64,000 nucleotides of DNA from Algoriphagus kandeliae (lineage in GTDB: Bacteria > Bacteroidota > Bacteroidia > Cytophagales > Cyclobacteriaceae): the NCBI RefSeq assembly GCF_004571135.1, contig NZ_SPSB01000002.1, forward strand, positions 310,001-374,000. Direction: 5' to 3'. The position numbers were made by a program, and so were the translations under genes. This document shows positions 36,708-46,103 of this stretch, one piece after another (within the stretch, counting starts at the first letter, position 1; every line of letters begins with the position of its first letter). The notes beneath the pieces were generated by a model. The model was not told the DNA's origin. It did not search any database and was given only the letters and a program-made list of their open reading frames with translations.

Positions 36708-38030
36708 TCATTCCCGAATACTTTTTACTTGAGTCAGGTTGGAGAAGGAATAGGTTGGTGAAACTTTCTTTAGGAAAATCAAACCATCATACATTTCCGA
36801 AAAGTTGGCCTCAATCAAAGAGCGTGTTTTGGAGGTAAAGCCTGGGCCACCTGTGATAAACTGTTTTTTTCTTGACTTAAAAAACGGTGCCGCTTCACTC
36901 TGAAGAGCCTCTTCCATATCCACAAAATAGATATCATATGCTGCCTGAATCAAAGTTTCAGCATAGGTGTCTTTAAAGGGCTTGCTGATGTAAAAAAGCC
37001 CCCATTCTTTCTTTTTGGCAACATATCCGGGTAATGTACCACTCCCAAAATCAAACCCTACACTATAGTAGTTGTCTTGATAATAGCTTTTCAAATGGCC
37101 GCCCAAATTCGTCCAATTGCTTCCATAGGGCGGAATTTCTAGGTTGTTGATGTGATTATTATGTGCCCAAATGAAGGCTTTTTTATTTGGGATTTCATAC
37201 TCAAGGATTCGTCTTGTATTTTCAAACATACCCTTATCCCTCACTGTGCTGACAGGGTTTTGCACAAATTCAATATAGCTGATCAAGGAATTTAAAGCCC
37301 TTAGAATTCGATATGACTCCTGAAGCTGACTTGGATTGAATGTTAATTTTGCGTCTAAGATCCCTTTTTCAATTTCCTTCAATTTGAGAATCTGGTTAGA
37401 CGCCCAATCAGCAGCTGGCCTTTGATACATAAATTGGGGCTTGGCGCAGCTATCAGCTGCAAGAAGTAATTCTTCCCGGATGGGGAGATTATTGTTTTTC
37501 ACAAAACGCCGAATTTCCGTATTGATGCCTTCTACAGTTTGAATATCAATTCCAAAAAAACGGATTTGCTCCTCTTTCGGCTTTTGGATATTGTAATTCC
37601 TTATCCATTCCAGGAGATTGACTACTTCTTTTGCATGCCAAGCTCCAATGCTAAATTCCTGCTCAATCGTAGTGGCATCGCCTCTTCCTCCGCTAATCCA
37701 CTCATTGATTCCTGCCTCAGCTGGATAGGAGTCTTCTAACAAAAAAGCTCTGACTCCTTGGTACTCCACCAAATATTTAAAAAACTGCGCTTTAAGATTG
37801 AAAAACTCTTTCCCCTGATGGGTAGCTTCTCCAAAACCAAATATTCGAGCTTCGCTAAATTTTCTGGGGACCTTTTTATGGAAGTTGAGCGGTTGGGAGT
37901 CAGGATCGGCACTTTCTATTTCTATCGCATACTGGTTGATCCAATCAATCACTGCTTCATCCTGCGCTTGGAGCCTGGAAGCTAGGAGGCAAAATAGAAA
38001 AGCTGTAGCCCAAATAAATTTTCTGCTCAT
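36708..38030 (-). CDS. Erythromycin-esterase-like secreted protein
   Basis: Secreted protein of 440 residues with signal peptide ending ASRLQAQ. The Ere-fold catalytic core has RIFGFGEATHQGKEFFNLK near residue 60, GVRAFLLEDSYPAEAGINEWISGGRGD near 105, and KAFIWAHNNHINN near 287, matching the conserved Glu and His of the family. Whether it hydrolyses a macrolide is doubtful; many members are of unknown function. Neighbours are unrelated, and it is followed by a repeat-containing gap. Confidence 0.85.
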   Translation of the reverse strand: MSRKFIWATAFLFCLLASRLQAQDEAVIDWINQYAIEIESADPDSQPLNFHKKVPRKFSEARIFGFGEATHQGKEFFNLKAQFFKYLVEYQGVRAFLLEDSYPAEAGINEWISGGRGDATTIEQEFSIGAWHAKEVVNLLEWIRNYNIQKPKEEQIRFFGIDIQTVEGINTEIRRFVKNNNLPIREELLLAADSCAKPQFMYQRPAADWASNQILKLKEIEKGILDAKLTFNPSQLQESYRILRALNSLISYIEFVQNPVSTVRDKGMFENTRRILEYEIPNKKAFIWAHNNHINNLEIPPYGSNWTNLGGHLKSYYQDNYYSVGFDFGSGTLPGYVAKKKEWGLFYISKPFKDTYAETLIQAAYDIYFVDMEEALQSEAAPFFKSRKKQFITGGPGFTSKTRSLIEANFSEMYDGLIFLKKVSPTYSFSNLTQVKSIRE

Positions 38031-38332
38031 AAGGGGTTAAAAAGTCTTCTTACAAATTCGTATTTGATCCAACTCCCAATCTAGTTTGAATACCCCAACA
38101 GGAAGAATTTCGATGCTTGAATTTTGAATTATTAACATCCTACAGGTTTTGGAAATAAGGGGTTGATTATGATTTTTTAATCAATGCCTCTGTAAATAAT
38201 TTTCCATTAGGGTTCATAATCCACAAGAAACAGTGGTGAAGAAGGATAAACTATCCCGGGTTTTAACCATAGGATAAAATAAATCTAAATACAAAAAGAG
38301 AAATTGACAGTGAGTATTAGGAGAATAACAAC
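38031..38332. other. Intergenic region with degraded repeat
   Basis: About 300 bases without a credible gene. One degraded C-rich hairpin (38250-38270) resembles the REP-like elements elsewhere. Nothing else is visible. Confidence 0.5.
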
Positions 38333-39031
38333 CTAATCCTTAATGCATCGGATGGAGTATCCATCTGAAAAGGCAGTATCAAAAGTAGTGAACAACTTAT
38401 CATCTCTTTTACTCAGACTGACGACCCACACCGATTCAGTGCGTGAATCATAAGTAGAACTCCACCAATAGCCGGTGTTTCCTAAACCCAAAAAGCCATT
38501 ATTGGAATTAAGTAAGGTGATTTCTCGAAAACCTCCCGGCATAGCTGAAAATCCACTCAGGTTATTGCCATTCCCTTGATCATTGCACCCATCTTCATTT
38601 TTTAGGGCTCGTCCTGCCACAGGGTGTCCTCCTAGACTAGTGCTCAGTTGCACCCAGTCTTCCTGAGTGGGAATACGCCATCCTTCAGGTGCCAAGCCCC
38701 TAGGATCAATGACCGCGAAAAAATTATATAATTTCCCAAATTGAACTCCATTTTCAGTTTTATTGGCAAAATAGCACCATGCCGGTTCTCTATTTCTTGC
38801 TGCTTTATTCCACTCTTTAATGGATTTGGCCTGAGGAATGGGATCTCCATTCCTGAAGGAATCTACATTTAAATTTTCTGCCATCCATTTCTGATGACCA
38901 ATAATAGTTTCCATGAATTGATTTGTAGCCTTTTGATTTTCAATTTCCTGGCTATTTGCAAAATGCCCAATCCATAAAAAAAGCGTTTGAAAAAGCAGAA
39001 ATTGAGCTGAAATAAAACATGTGGATTTCAC
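38333..39031 (-). CDS. FISUMP-domain secreted protein
   Basis: Protein of about 232 residues with a signal-like N-terminus starting at GTG 39031 (or TTG 39040). The C-terminal two thirds match the Fibrobacter succinogenes major paralogous (FISUMP) domain: APEGWRIPTQEDWVQL near residue 120, FSAMPGGFREI near 162, YWWSSTYDSRTESVWVVSLSK near 190 and YSIRCIKD at the end. The domain resembles a C-type-lectin-like surface fold. Role not known. Confidence 0.82.
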   Translation of the reverse strand: MKSTCFISAQFLLFQTLFLWIGHFANSQEIENQKATNQFMETIIGHQKWMAENLNVDSFRNGDPIPQAKSIKEWNKAARNREPAWCYFANKTENGVQFGKLYNFFAVIDPRGLAPEGWRIPTQEDWVQLSTSLGGHPVAGRALKNEDGCNDQGNGNNLSGFSAMPGGFREITLLNSNNGFLGLGNTGYWWSSTYDSRTESVWVVSLSKRDDKLFTTFDTAFSDGYSIRCIKD

Positions 39032-39131
39032 AGTATTCAAAAATTTAAAGAGTTTGAATTTACAGGTAAAGGTGTGAAAATACTTGAATAGGGCATGAGA
39101 TTAATCCTCCATTTACTTCGTTTGGAAAGGG

Positions 39132-40877
39132 TTAATAATTCCTATAAATCCTGCTATTCAAGTAGTTATTGTACTGGCGCATGGAGTTATTGTAATTGCT
39201 TTGGTTTACTGATTGGTTAAACCTACGAGTAGTCTCGGAGCTGTATGTAAAGCCCTGCCAAGTTGATTTCTGAAACACTCCGCCTCGCCTAGGAGCTGGA
39301 CTCGGATTGGCGGCTGCCCATTCATCCAATTTTCGTTGATTTTCCCTCATCCTATTTTCTCCTTCAATTCGTAATTGTGCCAAGTATTTAGCTCTTGCTT
39401 CCGTTACCCTTTTCTCAGTAGTGTCGTTGAGAGCAACTAGAAGGGGCTCGACGGAAGCTATAGCTTCATGTGGGGTTTTGGAGGAGCTACCATAGGGTGT
39501 GGGAAAATAAAATCCTAAACTTTCATAGCGGCCATCATATGCATAGCCCCTATACCTAGAAGCAAGATAACAATGCCAGTTGCCGTCTGGCAGGCGAGCA
39601 ACTAGTAGTTCCGGATGAACATAAATGCTGCTATTATTTTCCTTGATGATTTCACTTTCATAGACCATAAACTCCGTCCATACCGGGTTTTCAGCCGAGC
39701 CGAAGGACAATTTTCCATCCGGTCCAGCTACTCCATAGTGCATTTTTCCTTCTTCGGCCCCTGGGTAAGCCACTAGGAAGAAATGGTTCAGGAGGTAGGT
39801 CTCGCCAGTTTTGGAAGCAGCATTTTTCTCTTCGGTGATGATAGGCGACAGCCCCAGACTCCCCTCGGGAATATCTACCGTGCCATCTGCTTGTAGCACT
39901 CCATACAGCCCCTCCAGTTCGTTGCTGGGCACCAATACCTGGCGCTGAAAGAGCTTGTCAGCCCCCAGGCCTGTGCCGCTCCGGTAGTCGGCCACCAATT
40001 TTTTGCCCTGCCCAAAGGTTTTGCTGTCCGGCATTTTTTCCCAGTTTCGGTACACCAAAAGCGCAGGAAAGTAGGAGATTTTTTCTTGTAGCTGGTTGTC
40101 GAATACGGCCACTTCGTAGGCATCGCCCATTTTCTGTTCGGCAAGTTGCACATAGCCATCCAGGTAGCGGTAATAGCGCGGTACATCCGGCTTTCCAAAT
40201 CCCAGCGAACGCGGAGGCGCCATCACGGAGAGATTTTCCCAGGCTTTTACCAATTGGTTGCCCTCATAAAAGTAGCCATGCATTTGGCCAGATTTTTCAG
40301 CCGATCCGTTAATTGGGCCTTTTTTGATGTACAGCAGCCTTTTGGAAAAAACCTTGGAGTAAGGAGCGTATACAATTGCCTCGTCACTGTCCTGGACTTT
40401 GACCGCACCAGTAGCCAGATCAACTTGCCAGATGACCACCCCTTGCGCAATTTCGATTTCTCCTTTTTTATATTGCTCTTTTTCTTTCGACCCCTCAGGA
40501 AGTTTGATCCCAATCAAGCCCAAATCCGGTATATACTGAATGAAATCTGCCCGGAGGCCTATCACTTTGTTGGAATAATCCTTTTGTTCAAGGCCCGCTT
40601 TTTGTTTCAGCTTCTCATCTTCCGGGCTATTCCCCTTAGGGAAACTGATGCTTCCTTCCAGCTTCATATCGCTAAACCTTCCACGACCCACTTCGTATTC
40701 ACGCTTCCCGTTTTTAACCTTCACGCTACCTGCCTTATCCCCAATCCAGACCACTTCTATAGTGGTTTGCCCCATTTGTACTACTTCGGTCCTTATTGGG
40801 CTGACGTATTGCTGTGCTACAGCACTTCCCCACATCCATAGTACTCCAATAAATAGGATAAATATGTTCTTTTTCAT
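39132..40877 (-). CDS. Secreted protein, unrecognised family
   Basis: A 581-residue protein with signal peptide ending GSAVAQ. The middle has beta-rich repeats (EVGRGRFSDMKLEGS, RYRGYAYDGRYESLGFYFP). The C-terminal 80 residues are rich in Asn, Gln, Arg and Tyr (QSVNQSNYNNSMRQYNNYLN). The central part looks more GC-rich than its neighbours, which also produces long antisense open frames. No domain was recognised. It is followed upstream on the same strand by the WG-repeat gene, 33 bases away, probably one transcript. Confidence 0.65.
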   Translation of the reverse strand: MKKNIFILFIGVLWMWGSAVAQQYVSPIRTEVVQMGQTTIEVVWIGDKAGSVKVKNGKREYEVGRGRFSDMKLEGSISFPKGNSPEDEKLKQKAGLEQKDYSNKVIGLRADFIQYIPDLGLIGIKLPEGSKEKEQYKKGEIEIAQGVVIWQVDLATGAVKVQDSDEAIVYAPYSKVFSKRLLYIKKGPINGSAEKSGQMHGYFYEGNQLVKAWENLSVMAPPRSLGFGKPDVPRYYRYLDGYVQLAEQKMGDAYEVAVFDNQLQEKISYFPALLVYRNWEKMPDSKTFGQGKKLVADYRSGTGLGADKLFQRQVLVPSNELEGLYGVLQADGTVDIPEGSLGLSPIITEEKNAASKTGETYLLNHFFLVAYPGAEEGKMHYGVAGPDGKLSFGSAENPVWTEFMVYESEIIKENNSSIYVHPELLVARLPDGNWHCYLASRYRGYAYDGRYESLGFYFPTPYGSSSKTPHEAIASVEPLLVALNDTTEKRVTEARAKYLAQLRIEGENRMRENQRKLDEWAAANPSPAPRRGGVFQKSTWQGFTYSSETTRRFNQSVNQSNYNNSMRQYNNYLNSRIYRNY

Positions 40878-40910
40878 GACTCTTTTATTTATAAATCAGT
40901 CCCCTGATCT

Positions 40911-41639
40911 CTATTCTTTGATTTCTTTTCCGGTTTTATCAATGTAAAAAGGCCTACCATTTTGCCATACTCTTGCTTTTCCTTCTTTGAATACGGGTAT
41001 GGTTGTGTTTATTGCCGAATAGTCATATTGGAAAGGGATAATCAGCTTGCCTGTAGGGTCAATAAATCCCCATTTGATTTTTCCTTCTTCTTTAAAAACC
41101 AATCGCACCGCAGCCAAGCCTTCCGAAAAAACTCCTGCGCCATCGTATTCAAAAGGGATTACCGGCTGCCCTTGTTTGTTGATATACCCCCATTTGTATT
41201 GACCAGTCTCTTCTATGAATCCGCTTACCGGGGCCAAGCCTCCTGAAAAAGCACCTGCACCTTTATATTGAAAAGGAAGTGCCGTTTTTCCTGCTTTGTC
41301 AATAAATCCCCAATGAGCAGTAGCCAATAATTCTACTGCTGCCAATCCTTCAAAAAATCCGCCTGCACTTATGAATTTAGCTGGGATCACCTCTTTCCCG
41401 TTGCTATCCACATAACCATAAATAGTGTACTCAGTGGGTTGGACGATGGCCATGCCTTCCGAAAATAAAAAAGCGCGGAAATACTTAGCAGGAATGACTA
41501 CTTTACCCGCCTCGTCTTGATAGCCCCAAAGTTTGTTTTCGCCTTGGAAAGGTTTCAGTTCTTGTCCAAAGGAATTAGAAACAAAAAAGACAAAGGGTAT
41601 AATTGAAATCAATATTTTCAAAATTTTCACGTAAGTCAT
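40911..41639 (-). CDS. WG-repeat secreted protein
   Basis: Signal peptide ending FVSNSFGQ, then five WG repeats of about 35-45 residues, each starting with WGxxD/N and ending with a FxY-type strand: LWGYQDEAGKVVIPAKY, YGYVDSNGKEVIPAKF, WGFIDKAGKTALPFQY, WGYINKQGQPVIPFEY and WGFIDPTGKLIIPFQY. Such proteins are beta-propeller-like surface or periplasmic proteins. The gene precedes the unrecognised secreted protein gene on the same strand by 33 bases. Function unknown. Confidence 0.85.
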   Translation of the reverse strand: MTYVKILKILISIIPFVFFVSNSFGQELKPFQGENKLWGYQDEAGKVVIPAKYFRAFLFSEGMAIVQPTEYTIYGYVDSNGKEVIPAKFISAGGFFEGLAAVELLATAHWGFIDKAGKTALPFQYKGAGAFSGGLAPVSGFIEETGQYKWGYINKQGQPVIPFEYDGAGVFSEGLAAVRLVFKEEGKIKWGFIDPTGKLIIPFQYDYSAINTTIPVFKEGKARVWQNGRPFYIDKTGKEIKE

Positions 41640-41913
41640 AAAAAGCCATTTGATATGAGTGGAAAACCAAGTGTTTTAATCCAAAATCTAAATACTTTAA
41701 AAAATTAAGTCAATACGCTTAATGCCGTATTTTACACCGGCAAGAAGGCTTGTGAAAATGTCTGTTTTTTTCTTGGGCCAATACTAACTGTGTGCCCATT
41801 TTGACTGGATAAACCCCTTTTATTGGTAATTTTCCAACTAATCCATTGTGACCCAAAATGGAGAAATGGAAAAGTAAACATCAGACAAAAAGGAATTATA
41901 GACCAATTGAAAT

Positions 41914-42327
41914 TCAGAGCTTTTCAAAAGTTAATCGATCCTCTGAGACCTCATTGTCTTTTCTAAAAGAAACCCGTTCATAGCCTATGAGTATTTGATA
42001 CCAATTCCCGTTAAGATTTTCGAATAGAGGATTGCTTGGGAATGAAAGTTCAATTTCTGCTCGGCGATTTTCTATGCTTGTGCTCCATATTCCTAGATCG
42101 AGCAATTGAGTTCCTCGGAAAGCCTCAACCTGCCCATTCGATAAAAAATTAAAATTGATGCCTTCAAAATCACTGGCTCGATCGCTACCACCATCTTCAA
42201 AATAGCTAATCCCCCATTGCCCTGAAGTAAGTGTTTGGAAAAGGTTTTCTTCAGTACGGGAGGGACTCTCCTCTCCTGTGCAAGAGAAGAGAACCAAAAC
42301 AGCCCAAAAAATCAATGCTTTTTTCAT
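41914..42327 (-). CDS. Small lipoprotein, unrecognised
   Basis: A 137-residue lipoprotein with signal KKALIFWAVLVLFSC. The body has a beta-strand pattern (QWGISYFEDGGSDRASDF, INFNFLSNGQVEAF, WYQILIGYERVSFRKD) typical of lipocalin-like Bacteroidota lipoproteins. No family name can be given. It has no close operon partner. Confidence 0.65.
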   Translation of the reverse strand: MKKALIFWAVLVLFSCTGEESPSRTEENLFQTLTSGQWGISYFEDGGSDRASDFEGINFNFLSNGQVEAFRGTQLLDLGIWSTSIENRRAEIELSFPSNPLFENLNGNWYQILIGYERVSFRKDNEVSEDRLTFEKL

Positions 42328-42480
42328 AGGTTAATTTTTTCACATGTACGAAGAAGGGTTTAATTGGTTTTCGGAAATCATTGAAATACTTTGATTAGAA
42401 AAAGATGGATTCTGATAACTCCTCTTTAATACGGGGGCAATTGAATGGGGGGTTCTCATAGGATTTGGATTCTTCTATTG

Positions 42481-42521
42481 AATTAAAAAGCTATTTTTCC
42501 TATGTTCCTATGGGGTTCAAA
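42481..42521. repeat. Degenerate CATAG-word element
   Basis: Reads TCCTATGTTCCTATGGGGTT, a decayed member of the 40-base element family found mostly between 44.8 and 52 kb; it abuts the end of the ADP-ribosylglycohydrolase gene. Confidence 0.6.
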
Positions 42522-42527
42522 CTTGCA

Positions 42528-43880
42528 TTACTCAGGAATATACCAGCGATTTTCTTTGAGATCTATGCCTCCTTTCATCTCATCCTGAATGACACGATCT
42601 ACGATCCAAATCCCCTTTTTAGCCATATTTTCAAAGGTGTCGATTCCATCTCCTTCAAATCCCACCCGAGTTCGATGGATATGAAAACGATTTGAAAATT
42701 TCCTGCCAAAGGCTTTTTCCACTCCATCTTTCCCAATCATAAAGCCAATTAGTCCACCCCAAGTGGCTGTAGGATTATCGGAATCCCAGCCTGCCAGCGT
42801 TCCGATTTTAAGGGTTTCGATCAAATCTCCTTCTCCATAAAAGTAACTGACCAAACTCGCTGCAAAATTGATCCCCGCTGCAAAACAAGCATTACAGTAC
42901 AAATTGCGACTAGTCAAATCATAGCCGTCCATTTGATTGACCTGGTAGCGGTAATACACCGAATCTCTAGCCTGTTCCCAAGGGATTCCCTCCTCATATT
43001 TTGCTTTGACAAATTCATACATGTGCAATGGATAGGAATCCTGAGGCAATTCCTTTTTAGCCTGCTCTGCCATCCAAAAAAGTTGATCTTTTAGTGGTAA
43101 GGAAGTGTCTGTTGCTGAAGCAAGAGAAAAGAGGGTTACATAAAAATTTGAAATCCATTCACTTTCTCTTCGGGCAGTGGTTTGTATGGGTAAATGCGCC
43201 ATTTTTAAGGCAATATCAGGTCTCCCCGGAGCATACAATCCAAAAATTTCGGTTGTCAATTGGGCATCGATCATTTCGTATTCGGGATTATTTGCAGGGT
43301 CACCGGTGGCAGGTGGGACCAAGCCCGCATTCATTAGGTCCAAAGCTTTTTGGTTGGAAACCCAGAGGTAATTTTCCTCTTCGGCTCGAATATGGCGAAG
43401 CCAACCTTCCCGAATCTGTTCACCTGTTAGAAAGGAAGTTTGATTCCTAAGAAGAAGTTCTTGATAGATGTATTCGATATCCGTATCGTCATCCGCTCCC
43501 CAAAGGCTATCCTCATCGGCAAAAACAAAGTCAATAGTCGGTGAGAGGGCACTTGGAACTCCCTGTCCCCAAATGCTGGGCTGATCGTGCTGTCCCCAAT
43601 CCTCCCGTGTATAAAAAGCTCCGGTTTGGATTTCGCCTATATTTCCGATTTTATCCATTTCGGTGACCAATCCTGTCCAGTTGGCAATGCAGGTTCCCAG
43701 CCAAAAACCCTGAAGTTTGGAATAATATTGCCCCCGATCTAAGGGCAGGTCTGTGGCTTTCGGCTCAAAAGAGACATATTCAAGATTTGGATTTTTTTCG
43801 GGTTGGGGTTCACTGGAGCAAGCAAATAGCGTAGCCCCCAAAAGGCATATCGGGTATTTTTTCAGGAATTTGAGTTTCAT
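42528..43880 (-). CDS. ADP-ribosylglycohydrolase-family lipoprotein
   Basis: Lipoprotein with signal ending GATLFAC. The 450-residue body has ADP-ribosylglycohydrolase features: QGFWLGTCIANWTGLVTEMDK near residue 57, WGADDDTDIEYIYQELLL near 125, and GTLAGWDSDNPTATWGGLIGFMIG near 360 (where the family has GGDTDT). The Asp-rich motifs suggest magnesium binding. Because of the signal peptide it would act in the periplasm or at the surface, unusual for a protein-deADP-ribosylating enzyme, so the actual substrate is unclear. Confidence 0.78.
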   Translation of the reverse strand: MKLKFLKKYPICLLGATLFACSSEPQPEKNPNLEYVSFEPKATDLPLDRGQYYSKLQGFWLGTCIANWTGLVTEMDKIGNIGEIQTGAFYTREDWGQHDQPSIWGQGVPSALSPTIDFVFADEDSLWGADDDTDIEYIYQELLLRNQTSFLTGEQIREGWLRHIRAEEENYLWVSNQKALDLMNAGLVPPATGDPANNPEYEMIDAQLTTEIFGLYAPGRPDIALKMAHLPIQTTARRESEWISNFYVTLFSLASATDTSLPLKDQLFWMAEQAKKELPQDSYPLHMYEFVKAKYEEGIPWEQARDSVYYRYQVNQMDGYDLTSRNLYCNACFAAGINFAASLVSYFYGEGDLIETLKIGTLAGWDSDNPTATWGGLIGFMIGKDGVEKAFGRKFSNRFHIHRTRVGFEGDGIDTFENMAKKGIWIVDRVIQDEMKGGIDLKENRWYIPE

Positions 43881-43920
43881 TAAATGGAAATGTCAAATTG
43901 ATTATTCAACTGGGCTTACT

Positions 43921-44661
43921 TCAATATAAAAGATCGGCATAGCTTTGGGCAAAGTTTTGCCAAAAGTTACTGTAATCGAATTGCCAAAGGATAGAACCTA
44001 TCAGGAATACGATGAAAATGACGAGATTAGGTTTGTAGTCCTTTTTCTTTATCAAATCATATCCAAGAAAAGCACCTACAATCAAAAGGTCCAGTACATC
44101 GGTAATTGTTAGCGCTGCTTGTAGGGAAAAACCTAAAGTATTTGACAGCCCCCTCCCAATTCCAGGACCAATTGCCAAAAGGCCAGTCCCAATCATATAG
44201 CGCATATGGGCGGAAGCGTTTTTTCGATAGGCCATGGCCAAGGCCCAAAAGAGTGCGAAACTGATAAACCCTCGAATGTCCAAAACCATGGTAGCCAAGA
44301 GATCACTCAATTCAAAAGGACTATCAGGGTTTGTACTTAAGAAATCCAAACCTCTCCAGTAGGAACCTCGACCAACCAAAAACATGGAGATAATGATCAA
44401 TGGGCCCAATACCCAGGAAACTTTACCTAGGCTTCGGTGCCAGTTGGCCTTTTTTAAATAAATAAACATAGGCTGCACCACTAGAAGCACCATCCAGCCC
44501 ATTAATAGGGCTCCGTGAATGTGGATGGTCGGAGTAGAATCCACGAAATTGGGAAACTGGCTGATGTAAGGTTTATAAAATCCCCACTGTATTCCGAGGA
44601 TTAATAGGATCATTAATAGGGAGGTAAGACGATAGCTGTCTTTTGCAGAGATGGTTATCAT
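43921..44661 (-). CDS. Integral membrane protein, unrecognised
   Basis: A 246-residue protein with about six to seven hydrophobic segments. The segment THIHGALLMGWMVLLVVQPMFIYLKK near residue 45, with nearby WHRSLGKVSWVLGPL, resembles DUF2306-type or cytochrome b561-like membrane proteins (conserved His in TIHIHGAL and NWHRSLG). No specific function. It is separated from the upstream gene by a repeat-rich gap. Confidence 0.6.
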   Translation of the reverse strand: MITISAKDSYRLTSLLMILLILGIQWGFYKPYISQFPNFVDSTPTIHIHGALLMGWMVLLVVQPMFIYLKKANWHRSLGKVSWVLGPLIIISMFLVGRGSYWRGLDFLSTNPDSPFELSDLLATMVLDIRGFISFALFWALAMAYRKNASAHMRYMIGTGLLAIGPGIGRGLSNTLGFSLQAALTITDVLDLLIVGAFLGYDLIKKKDYKPNLVIFIVFLIGSILWQFDYSNFWQNFAQSYADLLY

Positions 44662-45303
44662 GGCTGGGGAGGGTTAAAAGATTATCTAAGCTATTGATTT
44701 TCTTGAAATTGTGAAATAATTGTGGAAAAAATACAATTGGGCTTTTACTATAACCTTTATTCATTTAAACCTTGAGCTAGCTCCTTAAAATCAAAAAAAC
44801 TATGTGCCCTATTCGGTTAAAATATTGCTCTTTAAATGATCTCCATTAATTGCCCCGAGTATTAACTCGGGGATAAGGAATGCCAATACTGATTGGCTTT
44901 AGCCAAACTTTTGCTTTACCTAAATAGTAACCCGTCCTGAGGCCTTCAATCGCTTTTGTATTCTTTACTTTTTAAAGTCAAAAAGTAACAAAAGACTTAT
45001 GCCTGAAGCAGGCTGGAATGGCCTTCGGACCATTCCTGCTTGAACTTGTCAAACGCTAAAAATCGGTGGATCACCGAGACAAGCTCGGTGCTAACCGATT
45101 TTCTTCACGCTTATTGACTTCGTTCAATCACCGCCTGCTTCAAAGGCAGATTGGGTATGATGGGAATTCTTTTTCATCTTGAATAACTCTGGGTTATTCT
45201 TTAATCAAAAAACTATGTTGGCTATGATTCTATGTGGTTCAAAAATCAGAATATTGGATTTTCCCCAAATCATTGATTTATTTCCTTTTCCTAAACATTA
45301 ACC
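44662..45303. repeat. Repeat-rich gap including copy A of a ~410-bp duplicated block
   Basis: No gene. It holds a truncated CATAG-word element (44791-44820) and copy A of the large block (44832-45242). The block contains CCCCGAGTATTAACTCGGGG (44853-44872), TTGGCTTTAGCCAA (44893-44906) and a 9-bp inverted repeat ending AAAAAGTAA. It also has a GGAATGG/CCATTCC hairpin and the nested stem CACCGAG..CTCGGTG inside ATCGGT..ACCGAT, and ends in a CATAG-word element (45205-45243). Copy B is at 50406-50820. Confidence 0.85.
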
Positions 45304-45867
45304 ATGTCCTCAAACAGCTATTCTTTTCGTAATTCAGCCTTGGAAAAAGGCGAGAATGTCTATAGCCTGACAGATGCGGGACTGGAAATATCCACCCAAG
45401 GATATAAGGATACAATCCCCTATTCCGAAATCAAAAAAGTGCGCCTCTACCATGATCCAACTCGATTTGCCATGGACAAATATCAATGCGATCTCACCCT
45501 AAGCAATGGCGCTGTTTTCACGTTGAAAAGCGTGCATTACAGGGGATTTGGGGATTTTGAAAATAGGGGATCGGCTTATTCCGCTTTTCTTCGGCAATTG
45601 CATGAGCGATTGAAAAATTTCCCGGGTATTATCTACCATAGTGGCAACAATCCCGGTTGCTTTGCCGGAAATTTGCTGATTATAATCGGGACCGTCATCA
45701 TGGTTTCTTTGGCGCTGCTATATATGGGTTCTTCTTCTACCATTGGAATTTTGATCAAACTCGGGGTAGTAGTTGTGATGTTAATTTTTTCTATTGGTTA
45801 TATGAGGAAAAACAAACCCGCTACCTACAGCCCGGATCATCTTCCCGAAAAGTTGCTGCCTAAATAG
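45304..45867 (+). CDS. Membrane protein with PH-like N-terminal part, unrecognised
   Basis: A 187-residue protein. The first ~110 residues are a beta-rich cytosolic part (GLEISTQGYKDTIPYSEIKKVRLYHDP is reminiscent of a bacterial PH-like fold), followed by two hydrophobic segments (LLIIIGTVIMVSLALLYMG and ILIKLGVVVVMLIFSIGYM) and a short tail. It stands alone between repeat-filled gaps. Function unknown. Confidence 0.65.
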   Translation: MSSNSYSFRNSALEKGENVYSLTDAGLEISTQGYKDTIPYSEIKKVRLYHDPTRFAMDKYQCDLTLSNGAVFTLKSVHYRGFGDFENRGSAYSAFLRQLHERLKNFPGIIYHSGNNPGCFAGNLLIIIGTVIMVSLALLYMGSSSTIGILIKLGVVVVMLIFSIGYMRKNKPATYSPDHLPEKLLPK

Positions 45868-46103
45868 GGCTTGAATCCAAGTAAATCAAAAAAACTATGT
45901 GCCTCTATGTTTCTATGTGGTTCAAAAAACCATTAAAATGGTTTGATAAGGGATAAGACTAAATCTTTTTCCCACGGTTAAAACCGTGGGCTATTCAATG
46001 GGGTTCACCTTTGGTTTGAGTCTTCCAGTCAATCAAAAAACTATGTGCGCTATGTTCCTATTTGGTTTAAATTCCCTAGAAAAAGGCTTTTGTCAAAAAG
46101 CAT
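45868..46103. repeat. Composite module plus a second CATAG-word element
   Basis: A CATAG-word element (45886-45927) runs directly into hairpin AAACCATTAAAATGGTTT (45927-45944), then CCCACGGTTAAAACCGTGGG (45971-45990) with CTATTCAATGGGG. A further CATAG-word element follows at 46033-46070. This ordered module recurs at 50210-50325 and 51618-51733. The hairpin pair is identical to the right flank of the RAYT. Confidence 0.85.

Noticed and set aside
36708..38030. Erythromycin-esterase-like gene as an active resistance gene
   Set aside because: Signal peptide and context give no support for macrolide resistance; only the fold is claimed.
40146..40841. Long plus-strand frame of 231 codons
   Set aside because: It is antisense to the 581-residue secreted protein, has no recognisable domain or start context, and arises from that gene's higher GC.
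44940..45170. Structured part of the 410-bp block as a tRNA or known riboswitch
   Set aside because: No cloverleaf, no T-loop or anticodon arm, and no match to any riboswitch core I can recall.
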